Source: Talpa occidentalis
Taxonomy: Eukaryota > Chordata > Mammalia > Eulipotyphla > Talpidae
Assembly: GCF_014898055.3 (NCBI RefSeq)
Contig: NW_023601212.1
Span: 53,742,329 to 53,806,328 of the forward strand
DNA length: 64,000 nt
Direction: 5' to 3'
In this document: piece after piece, positions 46,760-58,763 of the stretch
Position numbering within the stretch: the stretch's first letter is position 1
Layout of the letters: every line of letters begins with the position of its first letter
The notes under the pieces: generated by a model
Database searches by the model: none
Seen by the model: the letters and a program-made list of their open reading frames with translations, nothing else
Told to the model about the DNA's origin: nothing
Translations under genes and position numbers: made by a program

Positions 46760-47670
46760 ATTTGACTCAGAGGACTAATGAGAACATTCATGGGAAAGAA
46801 TCATAGAGCAAATTCATTCCTTAGCTAATTCTTCCTGGAAAAAGCTGAGTTCCTTATCATGCAAATGGCAGGAAGAACTGAGCCCACAACAGCTACATTA
46901 TCCCTGGCAGCCTCAGGGGCAGAAGTAGCAAAGGCCATGAAACTCCAGTTACCAGTTTCCAGGCTCTTGAACTTGCCTAATTAACACAGATTCACTGAGT
47001 CAAATATGCCAGAGAGAAGCAGTACATCCCACCAAATATAGACTCAGCAGCCATCCTCCCCTGGAAATAGAAACTGGGAGGCAGCAGAAGCTGAGGACAC
47101 AAAGGAAGAGTGACATGATGTCAAAGGATGGGACCGGGCCGTTCCTGCCAGCCCTGCAGTGAGCAAGAGAGAAGATGGGGAGGGAACCACTTCCCACCCC
47201 CTCTTACCCAGTGCAGAGGGACCTTCCCATAAGGCTGGGAAAGGAAGGAACAAAGGAAAAGGTGTCACAAGCCACCTCCCAGCACGGGGTCCTCTCAGCC
47301 TCTGTTTCCTAGAAACTGGGGGAGGAAAGAGAATGAAGATTAAAAAAAAAAAAAAAAAAACCTGTCCCTGCAGGTTCTGCACACTTGTACTGGCTCAGGA
47401 AACATCTAGTGGGCCAGTGCTGTCAAAATGCAATTGTCCCTGTCCAACCTCCTTCCTTGCTTCTTGTCACTATCCCCTAAAAGCAAACAGCTTACCTACC
47501 TGGGTAGATAATCCTGGTTGAAGTCTAAAGGTGAAAAACAACAAAAGAAGGATGCACATAGATGGCCTGATTTGTAGGTTTATCCCAAATGTCCCCAAAT
47601 CCCGCCCCCACCTCACTGACCCCTTGGGTTTGTACTATCTGTTCTTCATACAGTTCAGGCTCTTTCCTAG
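46760..47670. other. Single-copy DNA with an A-run
   Basis: An A tract lies at 47342-47360. GC is moderate at 47040-47330. Antiparallel open frames there (47044-47521) have no splice support. Confidence 0.4.
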
Positions 47671-47674
47671 GTCC

Positions 47675-47930
47675 ACTCAATCAATGAACTTTCACTGAGT
47701 GCCTTGTGTGTGCCAAACACTTGCACCGGAGATTAAATTGTAAGAAAACATGCACACAATTTCTGCCCCAACAGACTGAAGTCTGTAAGGAAAGCAGGCA
47801 TTAAATAAGCATATAATTGCACAACATTGTAAGCCCTAGGAAGAAAAAGTACTTTTTAGTATGTGGCCAGGAAACCCAACCTGCAGGGGTCTCAAGAAAG
47901 TTGCCCAGAAGAGATAGGAAGGATGGGGGA
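47675..47930 (-). repeat. L2 LINE 3'-end fragment
   Basis: 'cactgagtgccttgtgtgtg', 'ccaaacacttgcaccggaga' and 'ggcattaaataagcatataa' are reversed L2 3' sequence. Confidence 0.65.
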
Positions 47931-47934
47931 CCTC

Positions 47935-48135
47935 TTGCTTGACACCACTTCCCCGTGATGATCTAGAACATGTCGCTTAACTTCACTATACCTCATTTTT
48001 AAAATAGGGATCTTAATAGTACCTACTTGAAGAGTTGTTGTGAGGACTAAAACAAGTTCATTGGACACATTATATATTTACAGAGTATTTAAAATAGTTC
48101 CTCAGCACATAGTGAAGTAACATGTTTTTACTCTT
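47935..48135 (+). repeat. MIR SINE
   Basis: 'gtcgcttaacttcactatac', 'ctcatttttaaaatagggat', 'cttaatagtacctacttgaa' and 'gttgttgtgaggactaaaac' are a clear MIR 3' half. Confidence 0.8.
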
Positions 48136-48169
48136 GTTCTCATGATTCTTCCTCATCCTTTGGAAACCA

Positions 48170-48450
48170 TCCTAAATTTCTCTTCTCAATAATTCCCTGG
48201 GGACCACCCTGTTACAGTCCCTCCTTCACTCACACTGGACGAGTCACACATTCCCAGCACTCCCAGTTCACACCTCTGAAATAGCTCCCACATATTCCAC
48301 TCCCATATTTTTGCTTATGGATATTATCTTCACAGTCCTGTGAGGTTCTAGAAAGCCCACACTATATCTAATACTCATGTTTGTGTTCTCAGGATGTTCT
48401 GTCATAACTGACACAAATAAGCACTAATAAATATTTGAGGAACTAGTGAG
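48170..48450 (+). repeat. L2 LINE 3'-end fragment
   Basis: 'ctcccatatttttgcttatg' and the end 'gcactaataaatatttgagg' resemble L2. It is degraded. Confidence 0.5.
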
Positions 48451-48698
48451 TGAATTCCTTTGCAATTTTATAACGTTTCTATTAACATATAAATGGTAGA
48501 CAATACTACACTATTCAAGGTCACACACCTACCCTGAATGAATTTGACACTGAACAAAACATTTTAGCCAGAATTGCTTTTAAGTTTCATACCCCTAGTC
48601 TGCATTGACAAACCTGTAGGAAACAACCACCAAAACTCAATTAGACTGTAAGCTCCATGGGGGTAGAGCCTGAATCTCACTCATTGTCTTCCCAGCAG

Positions 48699-48810
48699 CA
48701 GCCATGACGGCATGACGCTGCGCACACTCTGTCAGTATCTGTCAGCCATGACGGCATGACTGCGCACACTCTGTCAGCCATGACGCTGCGCACACTCTGT
48801 CAGTATCTGT
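48699..48810 (+). repeat. CpG-containing minisatellite, about 2.5-3 units
   Basis: Three unequal units of 44, 32 and 36 bp (48699-48742, 48743-48774, 48775-48810). All begin CAGCCATGACG and share CTGCGCACACTCTGT; two end CAGTATCTGT. Units 2 and 3 differ from unit 1 by block deletions, not scattered substitutions, so the array is recent. The left flank looks like an L2 end ('gtaagctccatgggggtaga'). Confidence 0.88.
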
Positions 48811-48814
48811 CCAA

Positions 48815-50085
48815 TTAACAAACGCCCTCCAAATTGTCATTCATCAGAAATATTGGCCGGTCCTTCTTTGTTGTCTGGAAACAGGTCAAATGTTTTTCTT
48901 TCGTGTTAGGAAAATCTGACACCTGTGACTGTGTCTCCCTTTTTATTCCAACTTCAAGAAGCTCACAGCCCAAACTGAGGTCCACTTTATAATTGGGATG
49001 TAGTGTAGCACTTAGTGTACCAGTTTTTTGTTTAGTTAACTATGTTGGATTATTTCCCCTTCACACAAGTCATTCTTTAACGAGTTTCATCTTTATTACT
49101 TGAGAGATATGGAGGTGCAAAAATTCTACACACAACTTAGGTGTGTGAAAAATAGGTCTTTTCATTTTAAAGTCAAATTTATTTTTATTGTTGAGTCCCA
49201 ATCCCTTGGAGGAGCAGAAGGGGGGAGGGGATTTAAACTTACTATTTAAAGTCATTTTACATTCTTACTGACTTAACAGTTTTCTTTAGGTTTTTGTCAG
49301 TTTTTTTTTTGTTTTTTTTTTTTTTGAGGCAAGAACTATAATAATTCCCAGTTGGATTTTCTACCGTTTCACTAAACAAATGTTTGACTATCACAACGTC
49401 TCAGGCATCTTGAGGGCATTAGAGAAGACATGTGGTCTTTTCACAGGTCTCCAGGGCAGGGCTGGCCTAGCCCTGGGGGCTGGGACTCTCTACCCTTTGG
49501 GGTGTCATGCTCCATGCAGGCACCAGCTGCTAAGGAAATACCTCCAGCTGAGAAGTCCCATCTGAGGCCTGTATACTGGAACTGTACTTTCACTTAGAAA
49601 AAGTTCTGTGATGGGGCCTTCTGAGCCTCACAAGTCCCAGAATGCCTCAGTTAATGTGTAAAGAATTACCTTCCCTTGGGGGAACTTTGAGTGATAGTTA
49701 GAACAAGACTTATGACACAACAGGCTTCCATTTTCTCCTGTGGCCCAGTCAGACCAGGAAACAGAAACCGAAGAACGCTAACATTAAAAAGACTTGGTAG
49801 CAAGCCAGGTAATTTCTCCAGTTGTCAACCCCCACACTGCATTTTGTGCAAGGCTCGAATTAGTGGAAATTTCCAAGCTAGAAATACCTTGGAGCCAACG
49901 AGCTTTGAAATGTTGACATGCAACTATTCACTGGTGTGCTTGCAGGCCTCCGTGATTAAGTGAGGGCTGTCTCAGCCTGAACCAGTGGAGTCCCTCAAGC
50001 GAAAGAATCCACTTTCTTCCACAGCATCTGCTACAACCCTTCTAGGTTATGCTTTTCTTAGTGTTGAATCATCTTGATAAATCAT
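48815..50085. other. Single-copy DNA
   Basis: T-rich run at 49300-49326. Nothing coding recognised. The frame at 49380-49565 lacks exon signals. Confidence 0.4.
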
Positions 50086-50089
50086 ATCC

Positions 50090-50215
50090 GGGTAGTAATT
50101 TACAAAGAACCTACTGTGTGCTGAGTCCTTTTAAGAACCCACAGGGAGGTGATTATGAGGTCTGTTCTCCAAATGTAGAACTGAGGCACTGGAGACCAGA
50201 ACGCATGACCATTTA
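50090..50215 (-). repeat. MIR fragment
   Basis: 'aacctactgtgtgctgagtc' and 'caaatgtagaactgaggcac' are reversed MIR sequence. Confidence 0.5.
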
Positions 50216-50219
50216 TACT

Positions 50220-51120
50220 GGCTGCCTCCAAGATATTTCTCTACTTCTTGGAAAGTTGGGAACAAATTCATTGCAAATGGAGACTCACCCCACAAAAAAT
50301 CTTTTGTCTTTCTGCAATACAATGTCTTCTCAAAATCAGTCCCCTGGCCACTTGTATTAATTCTGATTGTGGGCAAAACGCTGCTCCCTCCCCACTGGTC
50401 CTGTCCTCCACCCCCATCTGCTTTTCTCTGTCCTCATAAGACGGAAGAGGGAAAATGTCAGATGTAAATTTTGAAAAGCAGCTTTTACTGAAGCTCCATA
50501 AGGATGTCTGAATTGTTTCTGTTACACAACCAAACAACCTTTTTCTCGCCTCAAACTGATATTCCTATTTCAGGCTAATTTTGATTTTCAGCTGCTTTTA
50601 TTATTTCTAATTCAGATGCCTTTAATAACTTTTTAGCAATCTTTTCAACAATAAAATTGGTACCACAGGTTCTCTGTGGAAATAGTTTTCATTTGTCACC
50701 TAGTTATAAATATCTCCTTTTCGGTTATTCTGGTAGATCTGTGATGCATCTTCTCTCTGCCAAGCATTTCACATGGCTATCTATCAAAAGCCTTGGCAAG
50801 GTTATTCTGAAAGCTATATAAGAAATAAGCATTATTTTCAAGGAAAGCAGAGTAAATTACAAACAAGTTGGCATACTTCTCCTAGTTCTGGGACAAAATT
50901 ATATTTATTGCATTTGAAAATAATTAAAATGTAAAAGCTAATTTGCCATATCATACCACCCCTTTGGAAACAACCTTTTAAGTAGTCAACTAGTTACTCA
51001 CTGTTATTTTCACATCCCACTAAAGCATAAATATAATTAGTAACTTAAATCAAGTTCATCTGGGAAGCTTTAAACTTTGATTTATTTTTTATTAATTTTT
51101 ATATTGCAAATTCAATACCC
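50220..51120. other. AT-rich single-copy DNA without recognised repeats
   Basis: About 600 bp (50500-51100) is AT-rich yet contains no transposon that I recognise, in contrast to the surroundings. It is a candidate for old conserved non-coding sequence, but this cannot be judged without alignment. Confidence 0.3.
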
Positions 51121-51377
51121 CTATGAGAGGTCAAACTTCCTGAATCTTTTTCAAAAATACAGTGTATGACAAAATAAATGTCCTGGGACAAAGTACAAAG
51201 AGAAACAAAAAAACCCAGAGTCCAAGATGGAATAAAAGAAAATATAATGGACAGATGAGATGGTGTCAATTCAAGTTAAAAAGAAAAGAGAAAAAAAGGA
51301 GTTTCTTAAGCAGCACTTTCCATTAATCACCAAACCCAAGATCTTTGACAAATTCTAAATTTTACTAAGACTCTGCC
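51121..51377 (+). repeat. Long inverted repeat, left arm
   Basis: 257 bp. The reverse complement of 52178-52430 matches this arm with 7 substitutions in about 240 aligned positions, apart from an A-rich tract (51162-region 160-177 of the arm) of different length. The first 80 bases are identical. Arm text includes 'gtccaagatggaataaaaga' and 'catttccattaatcacc'-like sequence. No terminal target duplication or known family was recognised. Confidence 0.95.
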
Positions 51378-52177
51378 TTGATCCTGAGCATTAGGGGCCT
51401 CAATGCAGAAAGGGACTACAGTCCTCTTGAATGTAACTCTTCAAGGATAGGGAAGGCAAGAGATGCAGATCTGTCCAGGAAGCTGGGTTATCCAGTACCT
51501 AGTCAGGTCCACCCTGTGATAACCCCTAAAGCAGCTGGTAGGATATGCTAGGCAGGAAGTCACCTCCTTCTGTACAGACACAGGATCACAGAGAGAGGAG
51601 CAAGTTCTACAGGCTGCAAGCCTACAAGCCATGTCCTTTCACGCATAAAATTGAGCTAAAAGTCCCTCCAAAGCTGTTGTAAGGAATCAGATCAAGCAAG
51701 GAAGCTCTTAGCACAAAATGGGCCTCAAGGGATGGTAAGGATGACTATTATTATCATCAGTTTATCATCTTTTCAGTTATCTAACATAAAGACATATGTT
51801 TTCTATTTTTGGGCAAGAAGTTTCCAGTTCAGAGATAAGAAGTGAGTTGCCTAGGGTCACACAGCAAATAGATGGCAGGTTCACACTGCTGCTGCTTGCA
51901 CTGCCAGGCTTCCACTTGGCCCAGTCAGGTCTAGGATGCCCTCACCTCCCGTAGCCACTCTTGTGAATTCCACCCCTTCAGGCTTGGACTTGTCCTGGGA
52001 GACTTACACTCAAAAGGCAAAAGTAAAGAGGGATAATAGGAGGAAAGCAATGGAAAATGACAAGATTACAAGGGCAGCCCTCAACATGAAAATAGTCTAC
52101 CAGAGTCCTACCTTAGGTGACCAGGTCTCAAGCAACCTACAATCCACAGATTTAATCAGCACAACATTTACTACCAG
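51378..52177. other. Spacer of the inverted repeat, with MIR pieces
   Basis: 800 bp between the arms. It contains MIR-like sequence in sense (about 51665-51765, 'gttgtaaggaatcagatcaa') and in reverse (about 51810-51950, 'gttgcctagggtcacacagc'). No reading frame of interest. Confidence 0.7.
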
Positions 52178-52430
52178 GGCAGAATCTTAGTAACATTTAG
52201 AATTTGTCAAAGATCTTGGGTTTGGTGATTAATGGAAAGTGCTTCTTAAGAAGCTCCTTTTTTTTTTTTTTTTAACTTGAATTGACACCGTCTCATCTGT
52301 CCATTATATTTTCTTTTATTCCATCTTGGACTCCGGGTTTTTTGGTTTCTCTTTGTACTTTGTCCCAGGACATTTATTTTGTCATACACTGTATTTTTGA
52401 AAAAGATTCAGGAAGTTTGACCTCTCATAG
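52178..52430 (-). repeat. Long inverted repeat, right arm
   Basis: Inverted partner of 51121-51377. It carries an uninterrupted T run (52258-52273) where the left arm has an A tract broken by three G. The outer edge ends CCTCTCATAG and the inner edge GGCAGAAT. Confidence 0.95.
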
Positions 52431-52434
52431 GTAG

Positions 52435-53880
52435 ATTACCTCCCTAGAGGTATCCTCTAACCAGTGTCTGATGATGGGGACCAGCCCCTTATGGTAAGAA
52501 AAGGGGGAGAAATAATGAGCCTGAAATGCTCCAGTCCTTTCCTCCAAGAGTGAAACAGAAAGTATAAGGTGGTAATAACCAGCCAGAGAAAACAGTGACA
52601 TCATAACCAAAATCCTGGGTGGGGAGCCTTGTCCCTGGGGCCCCCCAATCCGACTTTCATTTGACAGTCTTTCTCTAGCTCTTACCAGCCTGTAGCTATA
52701 GAGCAAGTAACAATACCCCCAAGCTCACAGGCTCTGATTGGGCTTTGGTTCCTGTGAGGTCTCCCCAATCACAGTAGAAAGTCACCAGGAGCCACCGCAC
52801 TGGGCTCCCCAGCCTGTATGCAAGGGGCATCTGCCCTGATCTCCCTCTCCCACTCTGGCCCCACATCCACCTCCTTGAGTGAGGATATTGGTGACTGCCT
52901 GGGGTGCCGCTAAATGTCAGGGTGTAGCCTCGTGGCCCGCCAACACAGGGAGAAAGCCCTCTCCTGCCCATCAAAGTGAATACAGCCCCAAAAGCTTCTG
53001 CACCAGGGGGCCCCTCCCTCTCCTGTCTTTCCATGTGAGCTTGGAGTTGGGACAGGAACGGAGAACAACAGCTGAAGCATCCACTCAACTATCACGCCAG
53101 CCCAGATCTCCCATTGTGCTTATTCTTCAGTACAACAACAAATCATGTCCATTGGCTGTAGCTACCCTCTGGGCTCCTCATATTTAATGGGTGCTTCTGA
53201 ACTCCAGGTTGCTCTAATGGCTGGGTTCCCCATCCACAGCTCTACAGGCTGTCCGCACCCTCCTACACACACAAACACACACACACACACACCCCTCCTC
53301 AAAGCACATGCTAACTGCTGTTACCCCACATGGCAGGAGTGAATGAAAACCATCCAGCCCCACCCAGCCAGTGGGGAGGCTTGGCTCATGAATGCTTGCT
53401 AAGGGCTCTGTGCAGAGGAGAGGCTCAGGAACCACTCGTTAGCCCAGCAGCCCTGTCAGCAGGAAGGAGGCCATAGGCAGGAGAGTTGGAAAAGCCTCCC
53501 CTTTGCTCCTGCTGTGGCACCTGGCTTCCCTGGCATGGGGATCAGACTCGGGCCCAGTGTATCCAAAAACAGACACATCCCCTCCCACATGCTACTGCCC
53601 CCTCAAGAAAAAATCTGCTTCCTGAAACCATACCGGGTTGTGTATTCCTCCAGCACGACCCCTGCCCTGTGCCACCGCACCCTCCCCAGGTTCCAGAGCT
53701 ACTCACCAACGACACAGCCTCATTCTACTTTCCCTTGTCCAAAACTTCATAATCTTTCTGTGCCCTCCTTCCTCTCAGCCCTGTGCCAGCCCCATCTGTC
53801 CCCACGGCTTCTTCCCCAAAGAGTCTCTGAGGTCTGCGCCTGCCTACCCAATTTCCTCCTGGCAGCCTCCATTCTACCCC
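52435..53880. other. Single-copy DNA with a CA microsatellite
   Basis: A (CA)n tract lies at 53265-53292. GC is moderate. Overlapping open frames at 52696-53187 and 53486-53924 on both strands show no splice pairing or homology. Confidence 0.4.
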
Positions 53881-53884
53881 CGTT

Positions 53885-54560
53885 AGCAGCAATTCACTCT
53901 AGGAAATGTTCCCTGAGTGCGTGAGGGGGGCCAGGAACTACCCCCTCAGGATGAATCTGTGCGCAAAACAAGAGATTCTGCCTGCACAGAGCTCTCATTC
54001 TAAGGAGGAGAGACAACTAACAATAATAAATGGGTAAGTTACAAGGTGTGTTGGAAGCTGATAAATGTTATGGACAAAGGGAAATCAGAGCAGGATAAGA
54101 GGGTTAGGTGTGTGGGCATGCAGGAAGATATCCATGCAGGATTCAGGGGAGGAGTCCTCAGTGCGTAGGAGAAATCAGAACAAAAACCTAAGGAAGTTGG
54201 GCCTCCCCTGGTGGCGCATGCAGTTGAGAGCAGCGCTATGAAGCTGTCCACAGCCTCTGCAGCGCCAGTTTGATCCCGGCCGGCCAGCGAGGGTCCCACA
54301 CGGCGCGGCAGACCTCAGCTGTCATGTCCGCTGCTCCCCTCAGCAGTGTATTTCGTCAGTCTGCCTGTTCTGTTCCCTACTCTGTCTCTGGTGAATGCTC
54401 TCACCCTCCTGCACATCTGGCATCCTGTACCCTGGTTCTTGTATAAATAAATAAATATTAAACAAAAAAAAAACTAAGGAGGTTGAGGGAGTTCACCAGT
54501 CACATCCAAGGGGGATAAACATTCCAGGCATTGGGGAGCAGCCAGTGCAAACTCTTCCCT
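53885..54560 (-). repeat. L2 LINE (reverse), split by a SINE
   Basis: 'tctgcctgcacagagctctc' and 'attctaaggaggagagacaa', then 'gctgataaatgttatggaca', are reversed L2. After the SINE it resumes with 'aacattccaggcattgggga'. Confidence 0.7.
54200..54473 (+). mobile_element. tRNA-derived SINE, A/B hybrid
   Basis: Head and middle are A-like (GGTGGCGCATGCAGTTGAGA, GCGAGGGTCCCACACGGCGC). The end is B-like (CTGGCATCCTGTACCCTGGT). Flanking duplication CTAAGGA(A/G)GTTG lies at 54188-54199 and 54474-54485. The tail ends AATAAATATTAAAC instead of TCTTT. Confidence 0.87.
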
Positions 54561-54564
54561 AAAG

Positions 54565-55980
54565 GGAAGCGCATACATGGCCCTCCACCCTCTAGGCTCT
54601 GCCACCTCCATGCCCTTACGTGCCCCTCTTGGGTTCATCTTACTCCTTGTGCCAGTCACCTACTGAGAAACTTTCAAGGGCTCACAGTTGAACAGAGGAC
54701 CCTGTTTGGGCTTCTAACTCTGGTATTACAGGCACCCCAAACTCTGGCACAGTGGGCTTTGGATATAGAGGGTGCTGTAGGTGCTCTGCCCAGCCCCTGT
54801 CATCATGTCTGTGTGTCTGGTTTCTAATGGCTGGCGCCTGTGACCTTATTGCAAGCCCCGCACGCCCACACAGTATCGAGAGCCAAGAGCAGATAACAGG
54901 TGGGACTGCAAGAGCCCAGGACCCTTGGCTAGAGGATGAGCTGAGTCATTTATACTCCAGACCTCCCCAGGGACTGGGCTGAGCCTGGCACTCACCAGGC
55001 AGGGTATCCTAGCTTAGTGCATTTTGTGCCTTATCTTCCTGAACCTGGTTTCTCCTGTAAGGGCTTTAATAAATCTTGTGATTCCAACCTTTATGTTGGG
55101 GCTGGCTCCACCAGAGAAACCTAAGACATGGACTTTCTGCTTGCTCACTTAGCCATCCTGGCCAGCTCTGCCCCTGTTCTCGAAATGATTCTAGAAAACA
55201 ATCATCTCAGATGCACATATTTTGACAAGTATTCATGGAGGCGTTCATTGTGTTTTTGTTTTTGTATTCATTTTCATCTCTTGCTCATTTTCCCAATAAG
55301 ACTGTGGGTGCCATGAGAATGGGGATGGCATTTGGGATTTCTTTAGAACCTTTGGCACCAGACTCAGCACAAAATATGCCCTCAAGACTTGTGCATGAAA
55401 CATGAAATCAACACAGAACAACCACCTAAAGAGAGGGGCTTCAAAGGCAGACACCAGAGAGGCCCACCAGCCTCCAGCACCTGGCCTTGGAGAAGCAGGT
55501 GTCATATACTCCCCAGGAAAACTCCCCGAGGGCCTGCAAGGGACATGATATCAGACACAGGGGTGATATTTATACACTTTCTGTCCACACAACCCCCACC
55601 TTGCCAGTGAACTCATTAATGAGGTCCTGGAGGGTTACAGCCAAGGGGTGGGGTCAGCCTGGGACACAGCTTCAAGTCTGTCTTTGCTTTCTCCCCTCCC
55701 CTCTCTCACATTCCTCCCCAGTGCCCCAGTTTCCCTTCCTTGGTGTACACTTCTAAATCTTAATTCCCATCATGCTTTGCTCTAATGTTTCCTGATAAAA
55801 GGAGACAGATGAGCGCCTCTGGGAGATATTTGCACTTCAAGAGGGTTGTTGAAACTTCAGGTAGTAAGGGAATCCAGAACAATAACCCCGAACAACTACA
55901 AAACTTCTTACAAAATATTCTGTGTGTTCACATTCATTGCTCCGGTAAGAATCCTGCAAGGTGAGTCGGGCAAACAGCGC
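54565..55980. other. Single-copy DNA
   Basis: AATAAA in 'tttaataaatcttgtgattc' near 55068 could be an LTR-like or polyadenylation signal but has no partner features. No gene was recognised. Confidence 0.35.
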
Positions 55981-55984
55981 CAAA

Positions 55985-56735
55985 CAGCGCCATCATCACA
56001 ATTCCAGACAAGCAAACTGGAGTCTGCAGTGGGTACATACCTTGCCCAAGACCACACACCTGTGAAATGACAGAGTTGCAGCCAGAGAGGATGCATCCGT
56101 GTCAGGAATCGCAAACTGGCACAGACCCCCCACAATGAGGAGGGCCATGCCAGCAGGACCACAGATGAGTCTGAGCCTTGGTTTCTACAGCTCCAGGGAA
56201 AACACATAGGATTTGGGGGTAAAAGAGTCACAAATAAAATAGACCTGGAGTTGTGAGGTCGTAAGGGAAGCAAAGCATCACCCCTCTTGGTCTCTGATGA
56301 AGGAACAGAAGCTACTGGGTAAAACTTGAGAAGGGCGGTTCATGGGTTTATCTAACACCTACAGAAGCACAGATGCTGGCAGGCAACTTGTCTTCAAAAA
56401 TAGCCCTGGAGAGGAGGTAACAGGAACCCCATTTGACAATGAGAGAACAAGTGCAGAGAGGGTAAATGACTAGCTCAAGATCACACGTCCACTAATAGCA
56501 ATTGATAGGATATCAGCCATTTGTGGAGCTCCCACTGTATGTCAGGCACTGTGCTGCATCACACCTACGGACGATAATTCTAACAATCCTTAACTCTAGA
56601 CTGAAAGGATTGAATAAGGTAAGTAATAGTGTCATTTATAGATATGGAAACTAAGTTTTGCTAAGTAATTTGCCCAAAGTCAGTCAGCTTGTGGGTCACA
56701 AAGCCAGCCTAAGGCTGCAAGATTAACTTGAATCC
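55985..56735 (-). repeat. Cluster of three reversed MIR pieces
   Basis: Pieces lie at about 55990-56090 ('ccttgcccaagaccacacac'), 56395-56500 ('gacaatgagagaacaagtgc', 'ctagctcaagatcacacg') and 56520-56735 ('tgtatgtcaggcactgtgct', 'agtaatttgcccaaagtcag'). A 9-bp repeat (CAAACAGCGCCAAACAGCGC) lies at about 55973-55991. Confidence 0.65.
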
Positions 56736-56739
56736 ACTG

Positions 56740-57510
56740 CCTTCCCATGACATCCCATCCAGACACACACCTGCAGAAGTGGACTGGCAGCTGAGGAAGA
56801 TGCCACTGCAGGGGAAGGGCAAAGGGAATAAACAGTTGTCTCCATGGGGTGGAATCAAGGCTATTAAAGGGTCCTTTTGTCATTCTGCCTTTTTCCAGGG
56901 TCAGCCCCTCAGTTTTAATGACAATTCTCAACTGTTGGAGGTTAAGGGCGGCATGGGAAAGGGAGTCTAGCAACTGAATATCCTGGCCTGGAACTTTCCT
57001 GTTCCAGGAAACAGGCTGAACTTGGTGGTTTAACATTCTATAACATTCTGAAATGTTAAACAGGGTTCCAGACCCACCTCTGTATTTCCCTTTGTCCTTC
57101 CCTCACTGGCCCCTAAGATGTCTGTGTGCAAGGACTCACATGGCCCAGAAAATGGATCGCAGGGAAAGAAAAGGAGTTGATTTGTGGTTTTTGAATTTCC
57201 AGAGTTCAGTCATCATGAAGAGAGAGGAGTTAGTGTGCAGACCACAGGCCCACACCTGGAAGGGTTCCGAGCATCTCACTAAGGGAGAGCAGGGAGCAGA
57301 GAAATGTGAAGGGACCCAGAGAAAGGGGATGCTGCGCTCTGTCCCCCACTCCTGAAAAGAACCAGAACCATCTTCCACATGGGTTTAGGGCATGGAAGAG
57401 CAGATCTATGTGGGGTGTCCTTTCCCATCTAGAGCCCCAGGGAGGCAACAAGATCTCTGGGGAAGGGCTGTGGATGGTATCCAGAGAGACAGAAGGTTTT
57501 CCTGTTGTTT
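56740..57510. other. Single-copy DNA
   Basis: Non-coding. Overlapping frames at 56680-57533 have no exon signals. Confidence 0.35.
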
Positions 57511-57514
57511 TATT

Positions 57515-58085
57515 TGTTCCAATTGAGCTTTAATTCATATCACAAAAAAGTCACTATTTTAAAATGCACAATTCATTGTTTTCAGTGTGTTCTCAATGTT
57601 CGCTCACTACTACCTAACTCCAGAAATTTTCCATTCCCCCTCTCCAATTCCTCCCTACCCTCGGCCCCTAGCAACCAATCATTTACTCTGTCTCCATGGA
57701 CCTGCCTATTCTGGACATTTCATAAAAATGGAATCATACAACATGTGGCCTTTTGTGTCTGGCTTTTTTTTTTTAACAATGTTTTTAAGGTTCATATCTA
57801 TGGTATCGCACATATTGGTACGCCGTCCCTTTAGATGACTGAATAACATTCCATTACATGCATAAGCCACCATTTGTTTATCCATTCATCAGCCGACGAT
57901 GCATACTGTGTTGTTCTCACTCTGGCTCCTAGGCATCTTGCTGCTATGAACATTCGTGCACAAGTTTTTTTGTGGACATATGTTTTCGGTTCTCTTAGCT
58001 ATATACCTAAGAGTGGAATTGCTGAGTCATATGGTAACTCTATGCTTAACTTTTGAGGAACTGCCAAGACTCTTTTCTACAAAAG
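57515..58085 (-). mobile_element. Old L1 (L1M-type) 3' region
   Basis: The plus strand reads 'aaaatgcacaattcattgtt', 'ggcccctagcaaccaatcat', 'ctccatggacctgcctattc', 'tcataaaaatggaatcatac', 'atgaacattcgtgcacaagt' and 'gaactgccaagactctttt', all in order for a reversed L1 3' region. Confidence 0.85.
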
Positions 58086-58089
58086 GCTA

Positions 58090-58615
58090 CACCAGAGAGA
58101 GGCTTTTTTGACAGCCGGGGGAGCTACCCGTGACCAAATGTGTCACAGAAGCAGCAAAACGATTAGGATTCCTGTGAGCCGAGAGTGAGACTGACCTAGA
58201 AAGGCCTATTGTTGAGTCTCCGTGGCCAAATCATGACCAGTATCAACATTTCAGTCGCTACCAGTGAATATGTGCGCCAGCTTTTCCCTTGCACGCCAAA
58301 TTTAGCTACAATCTTAAATAGTGAGAGGGGTCCATGTTCAGTGATATTAGCTTTCCTTCTGTAGCAAAATGGAAATTGATTCTAGAAATTAAGTTTAATT
58401 ATAAAGTTATGCTTCTTGTACATCTAAATTTATAAATAGAGCTAGCTACCTACTACACAACTTCATCTTGGAAGAATATCAAAAAAAGACCAGAAGCTCT
58501 AGAGGGGTGCAATTACCAAGCCTCAGGGTATTCACTCATAATGGAAGAGTAAGCACAGGTCCACAGAGTAGCAGAACTAGAAGGTGCTGATGGGATGGGA
58601 AGCCATTCCTTTGGG
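58090..58615. other. Single-copy DNA
   Basis: AT-rich in 58370-58490; nothing recognised. Confidence 0.35.
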
Positions 58616-58619
58616 TGTC

Positions 58620-58760
58620 CCATGGTACCCATTTTAGCTGGTTTCCAGTTTCCTCTCTTCTGGTATCATCTCCCCCTTCAGCCACACTGGGACACTCACT
58701 CTTTCCTATATCCATGATGCATGTTCAAGCCTCTGTGCCTTTGCCCATGCTTTCTTTGTT
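58620..58760 (+). repeat. L2 LINE fragment
   Basis: 'tcttctggtatcatctcccc', 'agccacactgggacactcac' and 'gcctctgtgcctttgcccat' fit the middle of L2. Confidence 0.5.
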
Positions 58761-58763
58761 GTC

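Noticed and set aside
48699..48810. CRISPR-like array
   Set aside because: Units are contiguous and unequal without unique spacers, and the genome is mammalian.
51121..52430. Inverted repeat as a DNA transposon with terminal inverted repeats
   Set aside because: No flanking target duplication, no transposase, and the spacer holds older MIR pieces. A transposon origin is possible but not supported.
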